Shown here: positions 40,625 to 49,949 of the stretch, one piece after another | Layout: every line of letters begins with the position of its first letter | Numbering within the stretch: position 1 is the first letter of the stretch | DNA from: Clostridiales bacterium | GTDB taxonomy: Bacteria > Bacillota > Clostridia > Christensenellales > Aristaeellaceae | NCBI GenBank assembly: GCA_004556545.1 | Contig: SFGO01000007.1 | Span: forward strand, 1-57,918 | Reading direction: 5' to 3' | DNA: 57,918 nucleotides | Notes under the pieces: model-generated | Told to the model about the DNA's origin: nothing | What the model saw: only the letters and a program-made list of their open reading frames with translations | The model's database searches: none | Position numbers and translations under genes: made by a program

Positions 40625-42017
40625 CGCTCTTGCGGACCTTCTGGCCCGCGGCGGTATCTTCCAGAATGTAGCCCATGGCCTTGATCTGGTCGCGGAGCTC
40701 GTCGCTGCGCTTCCAATCCTTGTTTTTGCGGGCTTCGGCCCGTTCGTCCACCAGCTTCTGCACTTCAGGGTCGATGCCGTCGTCCTTCTTCATCAGAAGA
40801 CCCAGCACGTCGGTCATGCCGAGGAAAGTTTCCTGCCCGAATTCCACGGCCTTGCGGCTCACGTCGGAAGCGTCCAGCTTGAAGATCTCCCGCACCAGCT
40901 CAAAGATGGAGCTGAGCGCGTCAGCGGTGTTCAGGTCGTCGTCCATGGCGGCGATGAAATGTTCCTTCGAAGCGGTGCAGGCGTCCATGAAGGCCTTCTC
41001 CGTCTCGTTGGGCTCCCGATCCTTCGCGCCGGAAAGAAGAAATTTGAGCTGATCCCGGGCGGTGTAAAGCCGTTCCAGGCTGCTCTGCGCCTGCGCGATC
41101 TGCTCCCGGCTGAAGTTCAGCGGGCTGCGGTAATGGGCCGACAGGGTGAACATGCGCACGGCTTCCAAATCGAATTCCTTGGCAATATCCCGCACGGTGA
41201 AAAAATTGCCCTTGGACTTGCTCATTTTTTCGTTGTCGATGTTCAGGAAACCGTTGTGCATCCAGTAGTTGACAAAGGGTTTGCCCGTCGCGCCGGAGGC
41301 CTGAGCAATTTCGTTTTCGTGATGGGGGAACAGCAGATCCTTGCCGCCGCCGTGAATATCGAAGGTGTCGCCCAGATAGGTGGTGCTCATGGCGGAGCAC
41401 TCGATGTGCCAGCCGGGACGGCCCATGCCCCAGGGGCTTTCCCACGCGGGCTCGCCGGGCTTCTGCGCCTTCCACAGGGCGAAATCCAGCGGGTCTTCCT
41501 TCAGCTCGTCCACGCTGACCCGGGCGCCGCTTTCCAGATCTTCCAGATTTTGGCCGCACAGACGGCCATACGCCGGGAACGCACGGACGCGGAAGTACAC
41601 GTCTCCCTTGCTTTCGTAGGCCAGTCCCTTGTCCACCAGCTTCTGGATCATGGCGATGATCTGGGGCATATGCTCCGTGGCCCGGGGATGCACGGTGGCG
41701 GGGCGGATGCCCAGCGCCTTGGCGTCCACGAAATACTCCTTGATGTAGCGGTCGGCGATCTCCTTGACCGTTACGCCCTCTTCATTGGCCTTGCGGATCA
41801 TCTTGTCATCGATGTCGGTGAAATTCTGCACGAAGGTCACTTCGTAGCCCCGGTATTCCAGATAACGCCGCAGCACGTCGAAGATGATGAAGGGCCGGGC
41901 GTTGCCGATGTGGAAGTAGTTGTAGACGGTGGGGCCGCAGGCGTAAATGCCCACCTTTCCCTCATGAATGGGCTTGAACTCCTCTTTTTTCCGGGTCATG
42001 CTGTTGTAGATCTGCAT
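40617..42017 (-). CDS. cysS: Cysteine--tRNA ligase
   Basis: 466 aa class I synthetase that charges tRNA-Cys. The HIGH motif is FHIGNARP (about residue 36-43), with zinc-binding Cys near GIYACGPTVYN, and the KMSKS loop is KMSKSKGNFF. Domain order and length match bacterial CysS. Start ATG 42017 follows AGGAGTAAC. It lies 5 bases after cysE in the same run, the classical cysE-cysS arrangement of Bacillota. Confidence 0.97.
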   Translation of the reverse strand: MQIYNSMTRKKEEFKPIHEGKVGIYACGPTVYNYFHIGNARPFIIFDVLRRYLEYRGYEVTFVQNFTDIDDKMIRKANEEGVTVKEIADRYIKEYFVDAKALGIRPATVHPRATEHMPQIIAMIQKLVDKGLAYESKGDVYFRVRAFPAYGRLCGQNLEDLESGARVSVDELKEDPLDFALWKAQKPGEPAWESPWGMGRPGWHIECSAMSTTYLGDTFDIHGGGKDLLFPHHENEIAQASGATGKPFVNYWMHNGFLNIDNEKMSKSKGNFFTVRDIAKEFDLEAVRMFTLSAHYRSPLNFSREQIAQAQSSLERLYTARDQLKFLLSGAKDREPNETEKAFMDACTASKEHFIAAMDDDLNTADALSSIFELVREIFKLDASDVSRKAVEFGQETFLGMTDVLGLLMKKDDGIDPEVQKLVDERAEARKNKDWKRSDELRDQIKAMGYILEDTAAGQKVRKSGV

Positions 42018-42022
42018 ATTCG

Positions 42023-42805
42023 TTACTCCTTTTCCTCTTCGGAATGATCGGAATCGTTTTCTTCTTCAGAACAGGTACAGCTTTGCAGGGTGCAGCCCGT
42101 ACATCGTTCTTCCCGGGACTCGGCTTCGTTTTCGAAGCATTCCCGGCAGTCCAGCTTGTCGGCGTGCCTGCGCAGACAGGCTTCCAGCGCGGTCAGCCGC
42201 TTCACCAGCGCCTCCATGCGGTCCAGCATGGGGTCGGGCAGGTTGACCTGATCCAGATCCACGCCGTCTGCCGGACGGGGCGTTTTCTTGACCACCACGC
42301 GGCCGGGATTGCCTACCACGGTGCAGTTGTCCGGAACATCCTTGAGCACGATGGAACCCGCGCCGATCTTCACATTGCTGCCGATGGTGATGGGGCCCAG
42401 CACCTTCGCGCCCGCGCCGATGGTCACGTTATTGCCGATGGTGGGGTGGCGCTTGCCGATGTCCTTGCCCGTGCCGCCCAGCGTAACGCCCTGATAGATG
42501 GTCACATCATCGCCGATGATGGTCGTTTCGCCGATGACCACGCCGTCGCCGTGGTCGATGAACACCCTGCGGCCGATCTCCGCGCCGGGGTGGATCTCAA
42601 TGCCCGTCTTATGCCGGGCCCGCTGGCTCAGAATGCGGGCCAGCAGCGTATGGCCTTTCCGATACAGGACGTTGGCCCGGCGATGGGCCTTCAGCGCCTT
42701 CAGGCCGGGATAGCACAGCCGCACCTCCAGCAGCGACTTGGCTGCCGGATCCCGGTGAAGGATCGCTTCTTCGTCCTCCCGGATCATTTCTTTCCAGCTG
42801 GTCAT
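42023..42805 (-). CDS. cysE: Serine O-acetyltransferase
   Basis: 260 aa. Left-handed beta-helix of hexapeptide repeats (IEIHPGAEIGRRVFIDHGDGVVIGETTIIGDDVTIYQGVTLGG), with the catalytic HxD-type His (IDHGD) and the C-terminal loop NVTIGAGAKVLGPITIG. It makes O-acetylserine for cysteine synthesis. The family usually ends near residue 180-220. This one has a C-terminal tail with seven cysteines (210, 220, 223, 235, 238, 243, 245) and many Glu, which is unusual. Its start overlaps the ppk stop by 4 bases. Confidence 0.95.
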   Translation of the reverse strand: MTSWKEMIREDEEAILHRDPAAKSLLEVRLCYPGLKALKAHRRANVLYRKGHTLLARILSQRARHKTGIEIHPGAEIGRRVFIDHGDGVVIGETTIIGDDVTIYQGVTLGGTGKDIGKRHPTIGNNVTIGAGAKVLGPITIGSNVKIGAGSIVLKDVPDNCTVVGNPGRVVVKKTPRPADGVDLDQVNLPDPMLDRMEALVKRLTALEACLRRHADKLDCRECFENEAESREERCTGCTLQSCTCSEEENDSDHSEEEKE

Positions 42806-44910
42806 TCTTCCTCCTGCCCGTCCGCCGTCTCTGCGGGCGCTTCTTTATGAATCTCCGGCAAAGCCGTGCCGTCAAAGACGCCGTCAATATCCCGGAGCAT
42901 GATTTCCTGAGCGTTAATCTCCTCCGCGCCGTCTTTCTCCGGCAGCGCATACGCGCCGCCCGGCAGCCGGACGCGGCATTTTTCGTTATCCATCAGCTGC
43001 AGCCGCAGCACGTTTTCTACCGCGCGGCGGCAGCGCTCGTCCTTCACGGGGAACATCAGCTCCACCCGGCGATACAGGTTGCGGGGCATCCAGTCCGCCG
43101 AGGACAGATAGACCTCATGGTCGCCGCCGTTTTCAAAAACGAAGGCCCGTGCGTGTTCCAGGTGCCGTCCCACGATGGAGTGGACATGCACGTTTTCGCT
43201 TCCGTGCTTTCCGCCCGGCAGCAGGGAGCAGATGCCGCGCACGATCAGGTGAACCTCCACGCCCGCCCGGCCCGCGTCGCACAGGGCTTCCATCACGGGC
43301 ACGTCGCACAGGGAGTTCATCTTGGCGATGATCGAGGCGGGAACGCCCGCTTCGGCATTCTCCCGCTCCCGGTCGATGAGCTGCAAGATGGTGGTTTGCA
43401 GGTTTTCCGGGGCGTGAATCAGCTCTTCCATTTCAGCGGCCGCGTTTTCGCTGCCCCGCAGCATTTCGAAGAACACCGCGCCGTCCCGGCAAAGGGCCTC
43501 GTCCGCCGTCAAAAGGCCGAAATCGGTGTAGAGCTTGGCAGTGGAGTCGTGATAATTGCCCGTGCCCAGATGAAGCGTGCGCTTCCAGCCGCCGTCCGTC
43601 TCCCGCTCGATGAGCGTGATCTTGCTGTGACACTTGAGCCCCGGGAAGCCGAAGCTGACCCGGCAGCCTGCCCGGCGAAGCCGCTCGCCCCAGAACAGGT
43701 TGTTTTCCTCGTCAAACCGGGCCTGACTTTCAAACAGCACATAGACCTGCTTGCCGTTTTCCGCCGCCTGGGCCAGCGCCGCCACGATGGGGCTGTTGCC
43801 GGATACCCGGTACAGGGTCTGCTGGATGGTGCGCACGGCAGGATCTTCCGCCGCCCGCTCCACCAGATGAACCACCGGGTCGAAGCTGTGGTAGGGATGG
43901 AACAGCAGATAGTCCTTTTCTTCGATCCGGTCGAAAATATCGTCGCCCATCAGCTCCGGCACGGCCTTGGGCGGGACGGGCGTGTATTTCAGCTCCGGCC
44001 GCTTGACCATGCCGTACACGGCCATCATCAGCTTATTCAGATCCAGCGGCCCGGTGACACGGTAGCGCTGCTCCCGCTCAACGTCCAGTCGCCGCATCAG
44101 CCAGGTCAGCATTTCCTCGCTCATGCGCTCTTCCGCTTCCAGACGCATCACCTGTCCGCTGCGGCGCATGCCCAGCATCTCCCGCACAGCGCCCTCCATG
44201 CCCTCCGGCGTACACTCCGGCAGCTCGAAGTTCTGGTTGCGCAGGATGCGGAAGGCGCCGCAATGCTCCACGGTCTCCCGGGGGAACAGGGCGCTGACAT
44301 GATGGCGCACCACGTCTTCCAGCCCGATCAGGCATTGATCGTCCCGGGTTTCGGAAAGATCGTACACCCGGGGGAGCGACGCGGGCAGCGCCACCAGCGC
44401 AAACCGGCTCTTCCGGCCCCGGCTGCGGGTCAGCTTGACGCACAGGTGAAGCTGCTTCTGGCTGACCGGCACATCCTCCGGCAGTTCCTTCAAAAAGGGC
44501 AGAATGGAGTCATGGAACAGTGCCTTTTCCCGGTCGGACTGGGTATGGCTCAGGGAAAACACCGGGTACAGCCGGATGCCGTGCAGGTACAGCTCGCTGC
44601 TGATGCCGTCAAACAGCAGGTATTGCTGGTTGTTCTGGCTCAGAATTTCTTTATTGACCTTATGATACAGCTCTTTGGAGGTCAGACCGCCCAGCTGTTT
44701 TTTCTCTGCTTTTTTCCCTTTCGCGGCTCGAAATACCTTCGGATAACGCACCTGTATGAATTCATCCAGGTTGGAGGTAACGATTGCGAGGAATTTTGCC
44801 CGCTCCAGCAGCGGATTGTTCGGCTGATCCGCCTCGGACTGGACGCGGCGGTTAAACTGAAGCCAGCTCAGTTCCCGGTTTTGAAATGCTGACGTTTGTG
44901 CCTTTCCCAT
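42802..44910 (-). CDS. ppk: Polyphosphate kinase 1
   Basis: 702 aa. It builds polyphosphate from ATP. Characteristic parts are FQNRELSWLQFNRRV at the N-terminus, SNLDEFIQVRYP, the catalytic-histidine loop GLKCHSKITLIE, and LHLGTGNYHDSTAKLYTDFGL. ATG 44910 follows GGGAGG; the longer open frame has no start signal. It starts the eleven-gene minus-strand run and has an extended -10 (TGGTATAAT) upstream. Confidence 0.96.
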   Translation of the reverse strand: MGKAQTSAFQNRELSWLQFNRRVQSEADQPNNPLLERAKFLAIVTSNLDEFIQVRYPKVFRAAKGKKAEKKQLGGLTSKELYHKVNKEILSQNNQQYLLFDGISSELYLHGIRLYPVFSLSHTQSDREKALFHDSILPFLKELPEDVPVSQKQLHLCVKLTRSRGRKSRFALVALPASLPRVYDLSETRDDQCLIGLEDVVRHHVSALFPRETVEHCGAFRILRNQNFELPECTPEGMEGAVREMLGMRRSGQVMRLEAEERMSEEMLTWLMRRLDVEREQRYRVTGPLDLNKLMMAVYGMVKRPELKYTPVPPKAVPELMGDDIFDRIEEKDYLLFHPYHSFDPVVHLVERAAEDPAVRTIQQTLYRVSGNSPIVAALAQAAENGKQVYVLFESQARFDEENNLFWGERLRRAGCRVSFGFPGLKCHSKITLIERETDGGWKRTLHLGTGNYHDSTAKLYTDFGLLTADEALCRDGAVFFEMLRGSENAAAEMEELIHAPENLQTTILQLIDRERENAEAGVPASIIAKMNSLCDVPVMEALCDAGRAGVEVHLIVRGICSLLPGGKHGSENVHVHSIVGRHLEHARAFVFENGGDHEVYLSSADWMPRNLYRRVELMFPVKDERCRRAVENVLRLQLMDNEKCRVRLPGGAYALPEKDGAEEINAQEIMLRDIDGVFDGTALPEIHKEAPAETADGQEEE

Positions 44911-44953
44911 GCATTCGGCCTCCCATTGCTCTTTTGCATACGTTAGCAGAGTA

Positions 44954-44959
44954 ATTATA
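44954..44959 (-). promoter_or_regulatory. Extended -10 of the ppk operon
   Basis: Minus-strand TGG-TATAAT; the -35 is poor, as is usual with extended -10 promoters. Confidence 0.55.
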
Positions 44960-45118
44960 CCACAACAGCGGCCCCGCTGTACAGAGGGCGCTTTTGGCGG
45001 TTGACGGGTCTGCCGGTTCATGCTATGCTTCTGAAAACACATTCTTCCCTGCCGCTGCCGGAGGCTTTTGCCGTTTGCCCGAAATCTCCCTAAATATAAT
45101 GAAGAAAGAAGGAGTTTC

Positions 45119-45976
45119 ATGTCGTTTACGCTGCTGGCGTTTCTGGCCGCCGCGCTGTACGCCCTCAACGCGCCCTTGTCCAAGCTGCTGCTTCAGGATG
45201 TTTCCCCTGCGATGATGGCCGCATTTCTGTATCTGGGGGCCGGTATTGGGATGCTGGCTATCGGGCTGATCCACTCATGCGTTCGCCGTCAGCCCTTTCG
45301 GCTCCATTTTACCCGGAAGGACGCGCCCTACGTTGCCGGCATGACGGCGCTGGACGTTGCTGCGCCCATTCTTCTGATGCTTGGACTGACGATGACCTCC
45401 TCCGCCAGCGCTTCCCTGCTGAACAATTTTGAGATTGTGGCTACCACGCTGATTGCCATGCTGCTTTTTCGGGAAAAAATCTCCAAACGCCTGTGGCTGG
45501 CCATCGGCCTGATTACCCTTTCGGGCGTTCTGCTTTCGCTGGACGAAGGCGGAAGCCTGCATTTTTCCTCCGGTTCTCTGCTGGTTTTGCTGGCCTGCGT
45601 CTGCTGGGGACTGGAAAACAACTGCACCCGGATGCTCTCCCACGGCGATCCGTTGGAGGTTGTGGTGGTCAAGGGGATCGGCTCCGGTCTGGGCTCGCTG
45701 CTGATCGGCCTTTGCGCAGGAGAGCCGCTGCCTGCTGCCGCCACAATGCCGCTGATCCTGCTGCTGGGCTTTGTGGCTTACGGGCTGAGCATCTATTGCT
45801 ACGTCTATGCCCAGCGGGGGCTGGGCGCGGCCAAAACCAGCGCTTATTACGCCGTTGCACCATTCATCGGCGTCTTTCTATCGCTTCTTATTTTCCGGGA
45901 GATTCCCAGTCCGTTATTCACCGCCGCCTTTCTGCTGATGGCCGCGGGCACGTGGCTCGTCGGACGGGTAAAATGA
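45119..45976 (+). CDS. EamA/DMT family transporter
   Basis: 285 aa with ten hydrophobic helices in two EamA repeats (first about 5-130, second about 145-280). Members export amino acids or metabolites. The second repeat ends FREIPSPLFTAAFLLMAAGTWLVGR. The ATG at 45119 follows AAGGAG, with TATAAT at 45095-45100 upstream. It is monocistronic; the terminator is at 46057. Confidence 0.88.
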   Translation: MSFTLLAFLAAALYALNAPLSKLLLQDVSPAMMAAFLYLGAGIGMLAIGLIHSCVRRQPFRLHFTRKDAPYVAGMTALDVAAPILLMLGLTMTSSASASLLNNFEIVATTLIAMLLFREKISKRLWLAIGLITLSGVLLSLDEGGSLHFSSGSLLVLLACVCWGLENNCTRMLSHGDPLEVVVVKGIGSGLGSLLIGLCAGEPLPAAATMPLILLLGFVAYGLSIYCYVYAQRGLGAAKTSAYYAVAPFIGVFLSLLIFREIPSPLFTAAFLLMAAGTWLVGRVK

Positions 45977-46056
45977 AAAAGGGCGCAGAGACTGTCCGCG
46001 GCCAGGCGGAGCCATGACCTATCCATAGTTCATTCCGAAAAATATATTCGATTTTC

Positions 46057-46097
46057 CACACCAGCACGGCTGCAATGGCTGCGCTGGTGTGATTTTT
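46057..46097 (+). terminator. Rho-independent terminator of the EamA gene
   Basis: A 9-bp perfect stem CACACCAGC/GCTGGTGTG followed by ATTTTTAG. Confidence 0.8.
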
Positions 46098-46127
46098 AGA
46101 AAAATGGAGGAATATTCCGCAGGGGTA

Positions 46128-46156
46128 TTGACATTTTCACAAACGCAATATATACT
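46128..46156 (+). promoter_or_regulatory. Promoter of the amidohydrolase operon
   Basis: TTGACA at 46128-46133, 17-base spacer, TATACT at 46151-46156. It places the transcription start near 46163, so upstream ATG codons cannot be the translation start. Confidence 0.8.
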
Positions 46157-46223
46157 TTTCATGAATGAAAAAGATACTGCAATGTATACTTTACTAGTTG
46201 ACGAAGAACGCTTGAACAGGGAA

Positions 46224-47576
46224 ATGGCTAACAGCAGGAAACGAACGACAGGGGGCGCTAGTTTGTATCGTTCAAACGCATTGCATTTTTCGGAGCTGCG
46301 TGAATTTTTGGAGCATATTCCCGTGATCGAATCCCACGAACATTTTGCCGCATTCCATGCAGCCGACGACCCCCTGGATTTTATTTTGGATACTTTTTAT
46401 TTGGGGGATTTTTATTCCGCCGGCGGCGAGCAGGTGACGGGAAGAGGAGACTACAGCTTTTTTACGCCTATTCCGCATCAGCTTCCGGAACGCGAAAGGT
46501 ATACTTTGTTTCAGCAAATCTATCGTAGGTCGGACAAAACTGCCTATGCTCGCGCCATGCAGGAGGGCCTGCGGCTTTGCTGGGGTGTGGAGGATATAGG
46601 GGAATGGGAGGAGTATCAAAAGTTTTCTGAAAAGTTCCGAAGCAGGGATGCGTCCCTATATGACAAGGTCATGGAAATGTGCCGGATCAAGGCCCAGATC
46701 GTGGATCGAGGCGATCTGGACAGCTATATGGACGGCACACTCCCGTATTCTCCTTTTTGCCGTTTTACCTTTCATATTTCCGGTTGGCGCAATGTTCATA
46801 CCAAAGAACAACTGGCAGGCATGGAGAAATATCTGGGCCGGGCCATAACCTGTCTGGACGATTATACAGAGGCTTTCGACCAATACCTGCAAAAATGCCT
46901 GGATTTCGGCGTGGTTTGCCTGAAGGATCTGAACGCCTACCGCCGCACGTTGGAAATCGGCCATCCAACCAGAGCAGAGGCGGAAAAAGCATTTAATGAC
47001 GTAGTTTCTCACCAGCGCGTTATTTTTGGAGACGAACAGGTACGGCCGCTGGAGGACTGGATGTTTCATTACGCCCTGCGCCGGGCGGCGGCGCTGGATC
47101 TGCCGGTGCAGCTTCACACGGGGCATATGGCCGGTATTCGCAACGATGTGCGCAAAGCCAACGCAGTCAATCTCATTCCCACGCTGGAGCTGCACACGGA
47201 CGTGCGGTTTGACCTGTTCCACGCGAATTGGCCTTACATGGACGAGTTTTTGTTCATCGGCAAAAATTATCCGAATGCTTATCTGGATCTGTGCTGGGCC
47301 CACTCCATCGACCTTTTGTACTGCATCGAATTGATGAAACGGGCGGTGATGACCATGCCGCACAGCAAAATCATGGCTTTCGGCGGCGACACAAGCGCCC
47401 CGGAATGGCTGGCCGGCTATCTGGCGCTGGCCAAAGACAATGTGGCGGCCGCTCTGGCGGAGCTGGTGGACAGTACATGGCTGACGGCCAACGAAGCCAG
47501 ACAGATCGCTTTGGACTGGTTCTTTAATAATCCGAATGAGTTTTTCAAGCTGGGCTTTGAAAAACAGTCCCTTTGA
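46224..47576 (+). CDS. Amidohydrolase superfamily protein
   Basis: 450 aa metal-dependent hydrolase or isomerase of the TIM-barrel type. Metal ligands: HxH in VIESHEHFAAFH, then His in LHTGHMAG, His in LFHANWPY, and Asp in AFGGDTSAPEW. It resembles Amidohydrolase_2 members and may be related to uronate isomerases, but I cannot set the substrate. ATG 46224 is chosen because the promoter excludes earlier ones; a TTG at 46263 after AGGGGG is a credible alternative. It heads the transport and mannosidase operon. Confidence 0.82.
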   Translation: MANSRKRTTGGASLYRSNALHFSELREFLEHIPVIESHEHFAAFHAADDPLDFILDTFYLGDFYSAGGEQVTGRGDYSFFTPIPHQLPERERYTLFQQIYRRSDKTAYARAMQEGLRLCWGVEDIGEWEEYQKFSEKFRSRDASLYDKVMEMCRIKAQIVDRGDLDSYMDGTLPYSPFCRFTFHISGWRNVHTKEQLAGMEKYLGRAITCLDDYTEAFDQYLQKCLDFGVVCLKDLNAYRRTLEIGHPTRAEAEKAFNDVVSHQRVIFGDEQVRPLEDWMFHYALRRAAALDLPVQLHTGHMAGIRNDVRKANAVNLIPTLELHTDVRFDLFHANWPYMDEFLFIGKNYPNAYLDLCWAHSIDLLYCIELMKRAVMTMPHSKIMAFGGDTSAPEWLAGYLALAKDNVAAALAELVDSTWLTANEARQIALDWFFNNPNEFFKLGFEKQSL

Positions 47577-47591
47577 CAAGGAGGGCTCGCT

Positions 47592-48440
47592 GTGAATAGA
47601 CATATGGCGCGCAGGATTCAGCGCGGATTGGGAAGAGGATTGATTTTTCTGATTCTGGTAGCCGGAGCATTTGTATTTCTGTTTCCATTTTTGTGGATGC
47701 TCTCCACCTCGCTGAAAACGCCGCAGGAGATCGTAGCCACCCAGACGGTCTGGATCCCGGCACACCCCCAATGGAAGAATTACGCGAAGGCACTCGGCTA
47801 TTTTCCCTTTGTCCGCTACCTGATGAACACCCTGTTTCTGGTAAGCATGAACGTCGTTGGAACCCTGTTTTCTTCCGCACTGGTTGGGTATTCCTTCGCA
47901 CGGTTGCGCTGGCCGGGAAGAGAAATTTGGTTTAAGGTACTGCTGGCCACGATGATGCTGCCTTCCACGGTAACGATGGTGCCGCAGTTCATCCTGTTTA
48001 AGAAATTCGGTTGGTTGAATACGTACCTTCCATTGATTGTTCCGGCCTTTACCGGCGGCGCGACCAATATTTTCATGCTCCGCCAGTTCTTCCGCACGAT
48101 CCCTGTGAGCTTGTCTGAATGCGCCCGCCTGGACGGATGCTCCGAGTTTCGTATTTTCTGGCAGATCGTGCTGCCTTTGTGTATGCCTGCCCTGGCTACG
48201 GTAGCGATTTTCAGCTTCATGTTTACATGGAATGACTTTATGGGCCCGCTTCTGTACATCAACGACAAAATGGCCTATACGCTGAGCTATGGTCTGCGGA
48301 CGTTCCAGCTGCAGAGCGACAGCAAATGGCACCTGACAATGGCCGCCTCGGTGGTGGTCGCTATCCCGTCGCTGGTTTTGTTCTTCTGCTGCCAGAAGTA
48401 TTTCATTGAAGGAATCGCACTGACCGGTCTGAAGGAATAA
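47592..48440 (+). CDS. ABC sugar permease, MalG-like
   Basis: 282 aa, six helices. The EAA loop is LSECARLDGCSEFRIFWQIVLPLCMPA. GTG 47592 start, after AAGGAGG. It comes before the binding protein gene and far from its MalF-like partner at 49950, which is unusual for CUT1 operons. No ATPase gene is nearby. Confidence 0.92.
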   Translation: MNRHMARRIQRGLGRGLIFLILVAGAFVFLFPFLWMLSTSLKTPQEIVATQTVWIPAHPQWKNYAKALGYFPFVRYLMNTLFLVSMNVVGTLFSSALVGYSFARLRWPGREIWFKVLLATMMLPSTVTMVPQFILFKKFGWLNTYLPLIVPAFTGGATNIFMLRQFFRTIPVSLSECARLDGCSEFRIFWQIVLPLCMPALATVAIFSFMFTWNDFMGPLLYINDKMAYTLSYGLRTFQLQSDSKWHLTMAASVVVAIPSLVLFFCCQKYFIEGIALTGLKE

Positions 48441-48517
48441 AGCGAACAGGCTCTGATCCATAAAGCAGCAAAGGCTTGCTTTAGGTATAAAACACATCAG
48501 GAAATGGAGGAGAACCA

Positions 48518-49828
48518 ATGAACAACCTGGGAAAACAACTCAAACGCATCGTAAGCCTGTGCCTGGCCGTTGCCATGCTCCTTACCCTTTGCTCCGTCGC
48601 TCTGGCGGATGACGAAGTGGTGGAAATTGACTTCTGGCACCACTACCCCTCCGGAACCGGCGCTGAAATCATGACTGAAGTGCTGAACGATTTCATGGCG
48701 ACCCATCCCAACATCAAGGTGAACGAGCTGGGCCTCGGCCTGGGCGAACAGGGCGAAAAGCTGGTGCCCGCGCTGGTAGCCGGCACCGCGCCGGACATCA
48801 TGGTCTACGACCTGGCGACCGTGCAGGAGCGCGCCATGAAGGGCCAGACCATGTGCCTGGATGATTATGTGGCGGCCTCCGGAATGGACACCAGTGTGTT
48901 CTTCCCCGCTACGCTGGACTGCTGCACCTACGATGGAAAGCTCTACGGCCTGCCCTACATGACGGACACCCGTGTGCTGTTCTACAACAAGGATCATTTC
49001 CGCGCTGCCGGTCTGGATCCTGAAAATCCCCCGAAGACCTGGGACGAGGTGCTGGAATACACGAAAAAGCTGAACCTCACGGATGAAAACGGCGAACCTA
49101 CGCAGGTTGGCTTCTCTACCGTCTGGTGGGAAATCGCGCCCTGGACCATGGGCTGGACCTTTGGCGCGGATTACTGGGATGCGGACGGCAATCCCACGCT
49201 GGATACGCCTGAAATGCTGGAAGCGCTGAACTATGTGAAGGAACTGACGGCCGTTGTGGGCGAGGATGCTTTCCAGAAGCTCTATGACGCCAGCATGGCC
49301 ACCGGCGTTTCGCCTTTCACCAACGGCACTGTTTCTATGTGTATCCAGTTTAATGGCTACTGCAGCACACTGAAGACATACGCTCCCGATTTGGACTACG
49401 GCGTGGCACTGATCCCCACCAAGGATGGCGTAAATAACAAATCCAGCTGGGGCGCTGGCTATGGACTTGAGTTTACCTATAAGAACGATGCACGTACGCA
49501 GGCCGCCTTTGAACTTGGCCAGTATCTGGTAAGCACGGAAGTTGCCACAAAGTTCCTGTTGGGCAACAGCGAATATGTGTGCAATATGGAAGTGTATGAA
49601 AATCCTCAGATTCAGAGCGATCCCATCTGGCAGGTACTCGCAGAAAGCGGAAAGTACACCAGAATGCATCATTTCTGCCCTGAATTGCCGACATGGCCCA
49701 ACACCATTTTGCTGCCAGAATGGCAGGCTGCCCTTCTGGGAACTAAGACGCCGGAGGAAGCGCTGGCAGACGCTCAGACCAATATGCTGCAGGAGATTGA
49801 AAACTATCATCTTATCAATGGCGATTAA
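48518..49828 (+). CDS. ABC transporter extracellular sugar-binding protein (family 1)
   Basis: 436 aa. Signal peptide to about residue 31 (SVALA before DDE); the cysteine in the h-region follows L, so no lipobox. The mature part begins with VEIDFWHHYPSGTG and has the family pattern KLYGLPYMTDTRVLFYNKD. The ligand is probably a mannoside, from the GH38 genes downstream. GGAGG lies before the start, and a hairpin lies 21 bases after the stop. Confidence 0.92.
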   Translation: MNNLGKQLKRIVSLCLAVAMLLTLCSVALADDEVVEIDFWHHYPSGTGAEIMTEVLNDFMATHPNIKVNELGLGLGEQGEKLVPALVAGTAPDIMVYDLATVQERAMKGQTMCLDDYVAASGMDTSVFFPATLDCCTYDGKLYGLPYMTDTRVLFYNKDHFRAAGLDPENPPKTWDEVLEYTKKLNLTDENGEPTQVGFSTVWWEIAPWTMGWTFGADYWDADGNPTLDTPEMLEALNYVKELTAVVGEDAFQKLYDASMATGVSPFTNGTVSMCIQFNGYCSTLKTYAPDLDYGVALIPTKDGVNNKSSWGAGYGLEFTYKNDARTQAAFELGQYLVSTEVATKFLLGNSEYVCNMEVYENPQIQSDPIWQVLAESGKYTRMHHFCPELPTWPNTILLPEWQAALLGTKTPEEALADAQTNMLQEIENYHLINGD

Positions 49829-49849
49829 GTGTGCCAAAATGTGAAAGTG

Positions 49850-49872
49850 CGGGAGGAGGATTTCTCCTCCCG
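49850..49872 (+). promoter_or_regulatory. Stem-loop after the binding protein gene
   Basis: CGGGAGGAG and CTCCTCCCG, loop GATTT, no T-run. This resembles the position of the stem-loops after the other two binding protein genes. Confidence 0.65.
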
Positions 49873-49949
49873 TACCCTCCGCTCATGATTCCCATCTATC
49901 TATCACTATGGCTTGCAGAATAAATACCTTTCATAAAGGAGCAAACGCT

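Noticed and set aside
40377..44892. Two long plus-strand open frames opposite cysS and ppk
   Set aside because: GC-rich codon use in the true genes leaves antisense frames open. The minus-strand products are clearly cysteinyl-tRNA synthetase and polyphosphate kinase.
46656..48518. 620-codon minus-strand open frame
   Set aside because: It covers the amidohydrolase and permease genes, which have proper motifs and starts. The antisense protein is rich in His, Gln and Arg, as expected for a shadow frame.
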